Shown here piece by piece: positions 50,467-57,863 of a stretch of DNA of 64,000 bases. A program made the position numbers and the translations under genes. The stretch is from Bryobacterales bacterium (GTDB lineage Bacteria > Acidobacteriota > Terriglobia > Bryobacterales > Bryobacteraceae). The stretch lies in contig JADZCM010000038.1 in assembly GCA_020851555.1 (NCBI GenBank), positions 62,001 to 126,000 of the forward strand. The letters are read 5' to 3'. Each line of letters starts with the position of its first letter. The stretch's first letter is position 1. The notes below the pieces were generated by a model, which did not search any database, was not told where the DNA came from, and saw only the letters and a list, made by a program, of their open reading frames with translations.

Positions 50467-51801
50467 TCAGGCCGCCGTTCCTTTCGCGGCGAACGGCGCC
50501 GGCTTGGGCTCCAGGCCGGCTTTGGCCAGCAGCGCGTAGACCGCGAAACCGACGATGAAGCTATAGAGCGCCGCCGGTTGCAGGTATGACACGGTTTCGG
50601 GTGGGATGGGCAGGAAAGGCAGAATGCCCACCACAAACCCGAGCGCCCAGGCGCCGTAGCCGGCCCAGTTGATGCCTTCGCGCGGTCCCGCCCACCTCTT
50701 TCCGGACAACAGGTAGTCCGCCAGCATCGCTCCGCAGACCGGCCCGAAGGACGCGCCGATGATGGTGAACAGGCCCACCAGGTTGGCCGCCACTCCGGTA
50801 ATGGCCAGCAGCACGGCAACGGTTGCCGCCGCCATGGTGGAAGCCATCCTGGATACGCCTGGAAGCATGGTGGCAAAGCTGTTCCCCGCGATGAACGCGG
50901 AGAAACACGCCGGCGCAATGGACGCGATGGCGAACAGGAAGAACATCACCGTGGCCAGGACGCCGCCCGTGCCGGTGATCACCGTGTCAAAGGTGTAGCC
51001 CTGCGTCATGCCCAGTCCCTGCGCCCCCGCCACCGCCAGGATGGGAAGCCCGCCGGCGACCAGGATCGCCAGGGTGACGCCCACCAGTCCGCCCCACCTG
51101 ACGTCGCGGCGGTCGCGGCTGTTGATTCCGAAATCGGCGCCCGCCGCTCCAGCCGTGGCGAAGAAGCCGATCACGATCTGAAGCAGCAGCATGAAACCGA
51201 TATAGGGTTGCGGATCCGGCGGCTGATACCGGCCGATGCCCCCCGCCGTCCGGAAGAATACGAGGATCAGCATGAGCAGCGGGATCAGGCTGAGGTAGGT
51301 TGCGAAGCGCGCCACGTACTTGATCCCCTTGACCCCGACGTAGGACATCCCATAGCCCCACAGAATCGCCACCACGGCAAAGGGAAGTGTTCCGGGCCCG
51401 GCCTTGGAGCCCAGACCGTTGAAGATGAAGGTAGTCGAGACGAAGATGTTGACCGAAACCCATCCCGCCTGGAGCGCGCCCATCAGCAACCCGGGCATGA
51501 GGTATCCGCCCGTCGTGCCGAAGGTCGAACTCCCGACGACGTAGAGGGGATAGCCGGTCTGCATTCCCAGCATGGCCGGGGCGCGGTAGAACAGGAAGTA
51601 GCTCAGGAGCCCCGCCACCACCAGCGCCGCCAGACACAGGCCGACGCCGGCCCGGTCCAGTGTGCCCCGGGCGATCTCCATGTAGAAGACGACCCACAGA
51701 AAGACGCCGGCATAGCTCGGGGCCGTGTTCTTGTACCACGGCGCGCGGTTGGATGCCGGATTCGGTACAGCCTTGGCGATGTAGTCAGGCAGCATGGACA
51801 A
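50467..51801 (-). CDS. NCS1-type cytosine/purine permease family transporter
   Basis: 444 residues and about 12 membrane segments. NCS1 signs: NRAPWYKNTAPSYAGVFLWVVFYMEIA at TM1, the TM3-5 run GGYLMPGLLMGALQAGWVSVNIFVSTTF, and FTIIGASFGPVCGAMLADYLLSGKRW late in the protein, close to CodB/PucI family motifs. A second Met at residue 3 (51795) could also be the start. It is probably a sodium- or proton-coupled importer of a nucleobase, hydantoin or related compound. It is followed 38 nt later by the M49 peptidase gene. Confidence 0.85.
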   Translation of the reverse strand: MSMLPDYIAKAVPNPASNRAPWYKNTAPSYAGVFLWVVFYMEIARGTLDRAGVGLCLAALVVAGLLSYFLFYRAPAMLGMQTGYPLYVVGSSTFGTTGGYLMPGLLMGALQAGWVSVNIFVSTTFIFNGLGSKAGPGTLPFAVVAILWGYGMSYVGVKGIKYVARFATYLSLIPLLMLILVFFRTAGGIGRYQPPDPQPYIGFMLLLQIVIGFFATAGAAGADFGINSRDRRDVRWGGLVGVTLAILVAGGLPILAVAGAQGLGMTQGYTFDTVITGTGGVLATVMFFLFAIASIAPACFSAFIAGNSFATMLPGVSRMASTMAAATVAVLLAITGVAANLVGLFTIIGASFGPVCGAMLADYLLSGKRWAGPREGINWAGYGAWALGFVVGILPFLPIPPETVSYLQPAALYSFIVGFAVYALLAKAGLEPKPAPFAAKGTAA

Positions 51802-51900
51802 ACTCCTCTTGAAATGCGGCAGCCGCCGCGAATGTTCGCCTCCACGGCCGCTCCCTTACGCTCGCGGTTCCGTGCCGGACCTCGGACGAAACCGCGGGTG

Positions 51901-52812
51901 TTAGCGAGCGGACACCGTTCTCACACTGACTTTGTCGGCGGCGGGGAAATCCGTCGGGACCTTCTGTGTCACCTTCCCCGTGGCCGCCCATTCCGTTCCG
52001 CGCTGCATGGTCGCGATGAAACCGGCGCAACTCATGGCCGCCAGGTCGTGCCCCAGGACGGAGTGAAAAACGCGGCCTTTCCCGTAAGAGAGAACCATGA
52101 GGATGGGCTCGTCCCGTCCTGTTCCCTTGTTGGCGGGGTCCGAGTAGGCGGTCGCCAGCACCGTCATGTTCTCCCCCGGCCCCCGTAGCGTGGCGTACAG
52201 TTCGTCGGCCGCGTGCATCCAGGCCTTCGGCAGGTCCCTGGTGATCGGGTGGCCGGCGTCACGGGTGACGACTTGAAAGGGGAGGCGGGCGCCGTGGCTC
52301 CCCGCCGGTCCCGGCGAGGTGTCGGAGACCAGTTTCCCCTCCCTGAAATACCAGAGCGGCCCCGACTTCTCGTCGCGGCCGCGCCACCCGCCGATGCCGA
52401 TCATGAGGTTGAACGCGCGCCATCCGGGGAACGAGTTGTCCGCGCCGTGGTAGACCACCAGGCCGCCGCCGTTCTGGACGTACTGCTCGAAGGAAGTCTT
52501 GAGCTCCGCCGGCCACTGGTCGTCGCCGGTGTCGTAGTTCAGAAGGATGACCTGGTAGTTGGTGAAATCCGGCTTGAACCGGCTGAAGTCGCCGCCCACC
52601 GGAGGCGAGGTGACCTGGTCCACCCGGAACAGGCCGGCCTGTTGCAGGATCTCCTTCAGGAACGGCGAAGTCGGCTCCCAGGGATGTGAGCGGGATTGCT
52701 GGCCGTCCAGAAGCATCACACGAATCGGTTCGGCCGCCCGCAGCGGAAGGCCGCACAGGGTCAAGGCTCCCACCATCAGGAAGCCGGTAAAGAACCGCTG
52801 TCCACGCCGCAT
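51901..52812 (-). CDS. ThuA domain-containing protein, secreted
   Basis: 303 residues. Signal MRRGQRFFTGFLMVGALTLCGLPLRA. The ThuA fold, related to class I glutamine amidotransferases, is seen in PIRVMLLDGQQSRSHPWEPTSPFLKEIL, NYQVILLNYDTGDDQWPAELKTSFEQYVQNGGGLVVYHGADNSFPGWRAFNLMIG, HPITRDLPKAWMHAADELYATLRGPG and PILMVLSYGKGRVFHSVLGHDLAAM. The family is linked to trehalose and other sugar use but has no proven enzyme activity. It is 99 nt upstream of the NCS1 gene on the same strand and divergent from eda. Confidence 0.9.
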   Translation of the reverse strand: MRRGQRFFTGFLMVGALTLCGLPLRAAEPIRVMLLDGQQSRSHPWEPTSPFLKEILQQAGLFRVDQVTSPPVGGDFSRFKPDFTNYQVILLNYDTGDDQWPAELKTSFEQYVQNGGGLVVYHGADNSFPGWRAFNLMIGIGGWRGRDEKSGPLWYFREGKLVSDTSPGPAGSHGARLPFQVVTRDAGHPITRDLPKAWMHAADELYATLRGPGENMTVLATAYSDPANKGTGRDEPILMVLSYGKGRVFHSVLGHDLAAMSCAGFIATMQRGTEWAATGKVTQKVPTDFPAADKVSVRTVSAR

Positions 52813-52908
52813 CTGGAAATTCCTCCTTGCTTGCCGCTCAAGCCACTATACCTCCGTTTTCGTGCTATTGTCATAGGTCTGGGTAGTGAGAATAGGAGCA
52901 AATTACAC

Positions 52909-53586
52909 ATGGCACGATTCATGCGACTCAAAGTACTCAATACCATGGTGGAAACGGGGATGGTGCCCGTCTTCTATCATGCCGACCTGGAAGTAGCCAA
53001 GAAGGTCGCCTCGGCGGTGTATGCGGGGGGCTGCCCGTTCCTGGAGTTCACCAACCGCGGCGACCACGCCTGGGAAGTTTTCACGGAACTGGAACGATAT
53101 CTTGCCAAGGAGGTGCCGGGGATGATCCTGGGCGTCGGATCGATTGTGGATCCCGGCACGGCCTCGCTCTATATCAACTGCGGCGCCAACTTCGTGGTGG
53201 GCCCGATCCTCAACCCCGATGTGGCGAAGGTCTGCAACCGGCGCAAGATTCCTTACAGCCCCGGTTGCGGCAGCGCTTCGGAGATCTCGGAAGCCGAGGA
53301 ACTGGGCTGTGAGATCGTGAAGGTGTTTCCCGGAGGCGAGGTCGGCGGGCCGAAGTTCGTGAAAGCGGTCAAGGGTCCCTGCCCCTGGGTGTCGATCATG
53401 CCCACCGGCGGGGTGGAGAGCACCGAGGCATCGCTGAAGGCCTGGTTCGAGGCCGGGGTCTCCTGCGTGGGGATGGGCTCGAACCTGATCACCAAGGAAC
53501 TGCTCAAAGCGGGCGACTACGCCGGAATCACGGCGAAGGTGAAAGAGACGCTCGAGATTATCCGCAAGATCCGGGGAGGGAAGTAG
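52909..53586 (+). CDS. eda: KDPG/KHG aldolase
   Basis: 225 residues from ATG 52909 (AGGAG 9 nt upstream; the frame from 52696 runs antisense through thuA). It cleaves 2-keto-3-deoxy-6-phosphogluconate to pyruvate and glyceraldehyde 3-phosphate. The active-site Glu is in CPFLEFTNRGD and the Schiff-base Lys in GCEIVKVFPGGEVGGPKFVKAVKGP. Other core motifs are GMVPVFYHADLEVAKKVASAVYAGG, VGSIVDPGTASLYINCGANFVVGP, and IMPTGGVESTEASLKAWFEAGVSCVGMGSNL. The KDG kinase gene follows 2 nt later, forming a KDG-to-triose module. Confidence 0.94.
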   Translation: MARFMRLKVLNTMVETGMVPVFYHADLEVAKKVASAVYAGGCPFLEFTNRGDHAWEVFTELERYLAKEVPGMILGVGSIVDPGTASLYINCGANFVVGPILNPDVAKVCNRRKIPYSPGCGSASEISEAEELGCEIVKVFPGGEVGGPKFVKAVKGPCPWVSIMPTGGVESTEASLKAWFEAGVSCVGMGSNLITKELLKAGDYAGITAKVKETLEIIRKIRGGK

Positions 53587-53588
53587 CC

Positions 53589-54686
53589 ATGGCATTCAAC
53601 ATCAAGCCCCGCGAACAGTGTATGTGGGATGCCGCCGCTCTGGGCGAGATCATGCTGCGGCTGGACCCCGGCGACGGCCGCATCCGCACCACCCGCACCT
53701 TCCAGGTGTGGGAGGGCGGCGGTGAGTACAACGTGGCGCGCGGCCTGCGCCGCTGCTTCGGCCAGAGGACCACGGTGGTGACCGCCATCGTGGACAACGA
53801 GATCGGCCGGCTGCTCGAGGACCTGATGCTCCAGGGCGGCGTGGACCTCTCGCACGTCAAGTGGATACCCTTTGACGGCATCGGCCGCGCGGCCCGCGTG
53901 GGCCTGAACTTCACCGAGAAGGGTTTCGGAGTGAGGGCGGCCGTGGGCTGTTCGGACCGCGCCTACTCGGCCGCCTCCCAGCTCAAGCCGGGAGACGTGG
54001 ACTGGAAGAAACTCTTCGTCGAAGAAGGAGTGCGGTGGTTCCACTGCGGAGGCATCTTCGCGGCCCTGTCGGCCACCACGGCGGATACGGTCATTGAAGC
54101 CATGGAGGCCGCTAAGGCTGCCGGAACCGTCATCTCCTACGACCTGAATTTCCGGCCGTCACTGTGGAAGTCCCAGGGCGGAACGGCGCGGGCGGTGGAG
54201 GTGAACCGGAAGATCGCCTCGCTCGTGGACGTGATGATCGGCAACGAGGAGGATTTCACGGCCGCCCTGGGCTTCCAGGTGCCCGGCCTGGATGAGCACA
54301 TCTCCAAGCTTGATCCGGCGAACTTCAAGAAGATGATCGCCGAGGCGGTCAGGATGTATCCCAACTTCCAGGCGGTGGCGACCACGCTGCGCAACGCGAA
54401 GACCGCTTCGGTCAACGACTGGGGCGCTATCCTCTGGACCGGCGGCCAGTTCTACGAGGCGCCGCTGCGCGAGAACCTGGAGATCTATGACCGGGTGGGC
54501 GGCGGCGACAGCTTCGCGTCCGGCCTGGCCTACGGATTCCTGGCCGGCAAGACGCCGCAGCAGGCGGTTGAGTACGGAGCGGCGCACGGCGCCATGGCCA
54601 TGACCACGCCGGGCGACACCAGTATGGCCAGCCTCAAGGAAGTCGAATCGGTCATGAAGGGCAAAGGCGCGAGGGTGGTGCGGTAA
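53589..54686 (+). CDS. kdgK: PfkB-family sugar kinase, probable 2-keto-3-deoxygluconate kinase
   Basis: 365 residues. N-terminal MWDAAALGEIMLRLDPGDGRIRTTRTFQVWEGGGEYNVARGLRRCFGQRTTVVTAIVDNEIGRLL is typical of KDG kinases. The substrate strand is ISYDLNFRPSLWKSQGG and the catalytic anion-hole motif IYDRVGGGDSFASGLAYGFL (Asp base). Adjacency to eda (2 nt) supports KDG as the substrate, whose phosphate ester is the aldolase's substrate. The protein is about 40 residues longer than E. coli KdgK, with inserts around the ISKLDPANFKKMIAEA region. Confidence 0.9.
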   Translation: MAFNIKPREQCMWDAAALGEIMLRLDPGDGRIRTTRTFQVWEGGGEYNVARGLRRCFGQRTTVVTAIVDNEIGRLLEDLMLQGGVDLSHVKWIPFDGIGRAARVGLNFTEKGFGVRAAVGCSDRAYSAASQLKPGDVDWKKLFVEEGVRWFHCGGIFAALSATTADTVIEAMEAAKAAGTVISYDLNFRPSLWKSQGGTARAVEVNRKIASLVDVMIGNEEDFTAALGFQVPGLDEHISKLDPANFKKMIAEAVRMYPNFQAVATTLRNAKTASVNDWGAILWTGGQFYEAPLRENLEIYDRVGGGDSFASGLAYGFLAGKTPQQAVEYGAAHGAMAMTTPGDTSMASLKEVESVMKGKGARVVR

Positions 54687-54699
54687 GGGAGGCGGTTTG

Positions 54700-55125
54700 A
54701 TGCGACGACATGCCCTGACCCTGACATTGCTCCTGGCGGGCTGCGTGGGGCTCGCGGCGGCAACGGCGGACGAGGTGGCCCAGGCCGAGAAAGCCTGGGC
54801 CGCGGCCGTCGTGAAGGGTGACCACGCCGCGCTCGACAAACTCCTCGCCGCGGACCTGATCTACACGCACTCCAGCGGCGTGGTGGAAAACAAGAACGTC
54901 TACTTCGGCAAGCTGAAATCCGGCGCGCTGAAGTACGAGTCCATCCAGCACGAGGACATCGTCGTGAAGCCGTACGGCGACGCCGCGGTCCTGCACTGCA
55001 AGGTTCGTATGAAGGGCGTCTCCGACGGAGCGCCCTTCTCGGCCTACGCGGTGATGACGCACGTATGGGTCAAGCAGGGCGGCTCCTGGAAGCTGGCCGC
55101 CCACCAGGCCACGCGCCTGCCCTAG
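54700..55125 (+). CDS. secreted NTF2-like (DUF4440/SnoaL) protein
   Basis: 141 residues from ATG 54700; a TTG at 54697 precedes it directly. Signal peptide MRRHALTLTLLLAGCVGLAAA, in which GC could also be a lipobox. The DUF4440 core follows: EVAQAEKAWAAAVVKGDHAALDKLLAADLIYTHSSGVVENKNVYFGKLKSGALKYESI, GDAAVLHCKVRMKG and THVWVKQGGSWKLAAHQATRLP. The fold is a cone-shaped alpha+beta barrel that holds small ligands; the function is unknown. It follows kdgK by 13 nt, so it may belong to the same operon. Confidence 0.85.
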   Translation: MRRHALTLTLLLAGCVGLAAATADEVAQAEKAWAAAVVKGDHAALDKLLAADLIYTHSSGVVENKNVYFGKLKSGALKYESIQHEDIVVKPYGDAAVLHCKVRMKGVSDGAPFSAYAVMTHVWVKQGGSWKLAAHQATRLP

Positions 55126-55166
55126 AAACGCGGCCGCGGAAGACCGGCCGGATCGGGTGGCGGACG

Positions 55167-55883
55167 TCAGTCAAACGCCAGTTTGGTCTGCCACTCCTTC
55201 CAGACCTTTCCGACCAGGTCCACGCCCGGCTTGAGCGTCGGCTTGCCCGGCCGCCAGCCTGAGGGTGTAGCCTGGGCGCCTTTGGACTCCCGCACCAATT
55301 GGAAGGCCTGGACCTGACGGATCGATTCGGCCACGTTGCGGCCCACCGGAGGAGTCAGCACCTCGTATCCCTGGATGACGCCGTCCGGATCGATCAGGAA
55401 GCGGCCCCGCGTCTCCACGCCGGCTTCCTCGTCGTAAATCCCGTAGACCTTGCCAACCTTGCCGCCCGCGTCCGACAGCATCGGGAAGGGAACGCCGCCC
55501 GCCACCATCTTGGAGAGCTCTTCGTCGTTCCACATCTTGTGAACGAATACGCTGTCGACGCTCGCGGACAAGACCTCAACACCAAGTTCCTGAAACACAG
55601 GATATTTCTCGGCGACCGCCGAGAGCTCGGTGCTTCAGACGAAGGTGAAATCACCCGGGTAGAAACAGAGGAGCACCCACTTTCCGAGGTATTCGGAAAG
55701 CTCGACGTTGACGAACTTGCCCTTATGATATGCCGGCGCAGTGAAGCCCGGCGCCTTTCTTCCGATTAAGACCACGGTGGATTCCTCCTTCGGTTGTTCC
55801 TGGAGCGTCTTCGCAGGCGCGTCCGGCCCCCCCACGGGACCCCCAGTCGGCCGCGCGCATCCAGGCTTGAATTCTTCAGGCAT
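55167..55883 (-). CDS. selenocysteine-containing AhpC-type peroxiredoxin (in-frame UGA = Sec83)
   Basis: 238 residues if TGA at 55637-55635 is read as selenocysteine; otherwise the gene appears as two adjoining frames. The TGA sits exactly at the peroxidatic residue: CFYPGDFTFV-U-STEL, where the AhpC family has DFTFVCPTEL. Both halves are intact and in one frame: APGFTAPAYHKGKFVNVELSEYLGKW before it, and VEVLSASVDSVFVHKMW, FPMLSDAGGKVGKVYGIY, GRFLIDPDGVIQGYEVLTPPVGRNVAESIRQVQAFQ (catalytic Arg) and TPSGWRPGKPTLKPGVD after it. A SECIS-like hairpin follows the UGA by 17 nt. ATG 55883 has GAGG upstream; TTG 55928 is a weaker alternative. The C-terminal resolving Cys is absent (TPSGW). It reduces peroxides with thiol reductant in the cytoplasm. 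Confidence 0.9.
55606..55625 (-). promoter_or_regulatory. bacterial SECIS-like hairpin
   Basis: On the minus strand CTCGGC-GGTC-GCCGAG (55623-55608) forms a perfect 6-bp stem, extendable by one A-T and one G-U pair, with a GGUC apical loop. The loop starts 17 nt after the UGA and has G in its first two positions, which fits the published rule for SelB-binding SECIS elements in bacteria. It lies inside the coding region, as bacterial SECIS elements do. Confidence 0.8.
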
Positions 55884-56066
55884 GATTTCCTCGCCTTCTC
55901 GGAACTGCGCCGGGATGCCTTTGGGCAAGTCCGGCTAGAAGTAGTATACACCTAACCCGCGTCCCACTGGGGCTCTTGGGAGCCGGGAACGCCGGAAGCG
56001 GGAGAGCGGGCGCCGGCAAAACGGGGCGCGCGGAGTTCGCGGGCGGCGGGAACACAGATCAAAGGA

Positions 56067-56534
56067 CTACCGCGGGGCAGCCGCTCCCGGTTCCGGCTGT
56101 TCGTCTCCTACTGCCAGGAACACCGCCCAGGCGTGCGCGTGCTCGGTTCCTTCCGCGGATGTAAGGGTTGCCTCGGCTTGGATTCTCCGCTTGTGGCGGC
56201 GGGTGACCCAGCCGCGGACGAACATGGCCGAGCCCGATTCGACGCGGCGCCGGAATCGCACGCGCAACTCGGCTGTCAGCGCCTCGCATAGAGCGGCCAC
56301 GGCTTTCGACATGGCCTCGTCGAGGACCGTGGAGACGATTCCTCCGTGAACGATTCCGCGGAAGCCCTCCCAGCCGGAAGTGGGCCGCCAAACGGCCGTG
56401 AAGGCGCCGGAACCATCGCGCCGGTAGTGGATCCTCAGCCCGTGGGGGTTATCCTCGCCGCACGCGAAGCAGCCAGGGTGGCGAAGAGCGCGGGAAGAGT
56501 CCCCCCGTCCGGAGGGCCGTTCGGCTCGCGGCAT
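56067..56534 (-). CDS. PaaI-type hotdog thioesterase
   Basis: 155 residues. The hotdog motif GFRGIVHGGIVSTVLDEAMSKAVAA contains the HGG loop and catalytic Asp/Glu region of PaaI/YigI thioesterases. The N-terminal CFACGEDNPHGLRI cap is common in one branch of this family. The strand FVRGWVTRRHKRRIQAEATLTSAEGTEHAHAWAVFL follows. It hydrolyses acyl-CoA esters; the substrate is unknown. A strong AAGGAGGAG precedes the ATG. The promoter region contains a TAGATG/CATCTA inverted repeat shared with the padR region. Confidence 0.88.
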   Translation of the reverse strand: MPRAERPSGRGDSSRALRHPGCFACGEDNPHGLRIHYRRDGSGAFTAVWRPTSGWEGFRGIVHGGIVSTVLDEAMSKAVAALCEALTAELRVRFRRRVESGSAMFVRGWVTRRHKRRIQAEATLTSAEGTEHAHAWAVFLAVGDEQPEPGAAAPR

Positions 56535-56568
56535 GTGCTCCTCCTTGAAAATGTCTGCGTGTATGGAT

Positions 56569-56587
56569 AGATGCAGGATACATCTAA
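56569..56587. promoter_or_regulatory. inverted repeat, candidate PadR operator 1
   Basis: TAGATG-CAGGATA-CATCTA is a perfect 6-bp inverted repeat between the thioesterase and padR genes. Its left arm with the next bases (TAGATGCA) is the reverse complement of TGCATCTA found at the padR and transporter promoters. Confidence 0.5.
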
Positions 56588-56719
56588 AAGAGATCTACAA
56601 CTATACTACGCTGGACCGGCCGGGTGCGCGGTCCACGCCCGGTTGATGAAGGCGCCGTGCCGGCGGGCGGCGGGCGTTCGCCCCACGGCCAGCCGCGCGA
56701 GCCAGATCTAGGTGGTTCA

Positions 56720-56729
56720 TGCATCTAGG
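56720..56729 (+). promoter_or_regulatory. TGCATCTA motif, candidate PadR operator 2
   Basis: TGCATCTAGG lies in the spacer of a possible padR promoter (TGGTTC 56713-56718, TATTGT 56736-56741 with a preceding TG). A second ATCTAGGT copy lies at 56706-56713, making a direct repeat with 56723-56730. This is a position where a repressor would block its own gene. Confidence 0.45.
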
Positions 56730-56791
56730 TCATGCTATTGTGGGAAAGCGAGAGGCCTTGCCTCCGGAGTGCAGGGCGAAGGAGAGAGGGT

Positions 56792-57211
56792 ATGCCGCAG
56801 CGAGTGTGCCGGCGTCATGGAAAAGACTATCCTTGCACGTGCGCCATGGGGAATCTGTATCGTTTTGTCGAGCCGGTCGTGCTGCTGCTGCTGAAGCAGA
56901 AGGGACACTCCTACGGCTACGATCTTTCCGGTGAACTTCAGGCGCATGCGCTCACCGATGCCGAGATCGAGCGTGCTGCATTGTACCGCACGCTGAGGCA
57001 CCTGGAGGCCAACGGAAACGTGGTCTCGGAGTGGGAGACCGACAAGGGCGGACCGGCGCGCCGCGTGTACCGGCTTACGGCGCAGGGAGAGCGGCACCTG
57101 GAGGAGTGGGCGGCCGTGCTGGATCACGTTTCGAAATCCATGGCCCGCTTCGTGCGTCAGGCGAGAAGCAGCCGAAGGCGGCGCACCGTCCGTGCGGCCG
57201 CGGCCGGTTGA
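56792..57211 (+). CDS. PadR-family transcriptional regulator with a Cys-rich N-terminus
   Basis: 139 residues from ATG 56792 (AAGGAGAG about 8 nt upstream; the longer frames from 56712-56732 have no site). After MPQRVCRRHGKDYPCTCAMG, with cysteines 6, 15 and 17, comes the PadR winged helix: NLYRFVEPVVLLLLKQKGHSYGYDLSGELQ, ALYRTLRHLEANGNVVSEWETDKGGPARRVYRLTAQGERHLEEWA. A C-terminal basic tail (RSSRRRRTVR) is present. The Cys-His cluster could bind metal or sense redox state. It likely autoregulates through the TGCATCTA motif and may control the divergent thioesterase gene and the locus at 57.9-60 kb. Confidence 0.9.
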   Translation: MPQRVCRRHGKDYPCTCAMGNLYRFVEPVVLLLLKQKGHSYGYDLSGELQAHALTDAEIERAALYRTLRHLEANGNVVSEWETDKGGPARRVYRLTAQGERHLEEWAAVLDHVSKSMARFVRQARSSRRRRTVRAAAAG

Positions 57212-57262
57212 GCGGGCAGGCGCGAGCCGGTCTTTCTTCACCCGCTCACGCCGTGGTGGCTG

Positions 57263-57712
57263 CTATTGCTGCGGCTGTGTTGGCTGAGGCCGGGTTCCCT
57301 GAGACTGGGTTTGCGGCGGCTGGGTTGGCTGAGGCTGCCGTGCAGCGAACCAGCGTCCGAAGCCGCGTCCCCGCCCACCTCCCCATCCCATTCCGGCGCC
57401 CCGGCCCTGCCCCACCGGCCGGCCGGTGATGTCGCAGATTCCGTCCTTGTCCTTGTCGCCCCAGGCATAAGGCGCGCCGCCGCGGCCTCGTCCGGCGGCC
57501 GCTCCCGCCGTTGCCGCCCAGCGGCCCTGGCCTACCGGCCGGCCTGTGAGGTCGCAGATTCCGTCCTTGTCCTTGTCGTTCCAGGCATAAGGCGCTCCCC
57601 CTCTGCCGCGGCCCATGACCGCCGTCCCCGACCCCGGAGGGGTCTGGGCTACCGACGCGACAGCGGCCCACACCAGAGTAACGAGGATCGCTATCAACAG
57701 GCTCTTGTTCAT
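57263..57712 (-). CDS. secreted Gly-rich protein with two 40-residue repeats carrying DxDxDG motifs
   Basis: 149 residues from ATG 57712 (the frame to 57775 is longer but lacks a signal at its start). Signal MNKSLLIAILVTLVWAAVASVAQ. Two near-identical units follow: GRGRGGAPYAWNDKDKDGICDLTGRPVGQGR and GRGRGGAPYAWGDKDKDGICDITGRPVGQGR. The DKDKDGxCD core resembles calcium loops of EF-hand/thrombospondin-3 type. The tail is Gln/Pro/Thr-rich (ARQPQPTQPPQTQSQG). I do not recognise a family. It converges on padR. Confidence 0.75.
   Translation of the reverse strand: MNKSLLIAILVTLVWAAVASVAQTPPGSGTAVMGRGRGGAPYAWNDKDKDGICDLTGRPVGQGRWAATAGAAAGRGRGGAPYAWGDKDKDGICDITGRPVGQGRGAGMGWGGGRGRGFGRWFAARQPQPTQPPQTQSQGTRPQPTQPQQ
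57405..57600. repeat. intragenic direct repeat, 120-bp period
   Basis: The DNA near 57405-57480 recurs at 57525-57600 with a few substitutions and an exact offset of 120 bp (40 codons). It underlies the protein duplication of the DKDKDG unit and suggests a recent tandem duplication. Confidence 0.85.
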
Positions 57713-57863
57713 GTCTCCCTCCGCCCGCCTTAGAGCACACACCCTGCCACACGGCGAGCGCCGGGGATTCAACAAGTTACGGGTTACCGTCTCGCTGACT
57801 GGCGCAACAAGCGCGCAACCGGGCCCCTTCCGCGTGCAAAGCCTGCACTTGCGCGGCTGAGAG

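Noticed and set aside
55394..55951. Peroxiredoxin read as a pseudogene or as two separate short genes
   Set aside because: A single TGA at the catalytic codon, a SECIS-like hairpin at the right distance and full conservation on both sides favour selenocysteine over decay.
57405..57600. Tandem repeat considered as a CRISPR or satellite
   Set aside because: There are only two copies, they are in frame and encode a protein repeat.
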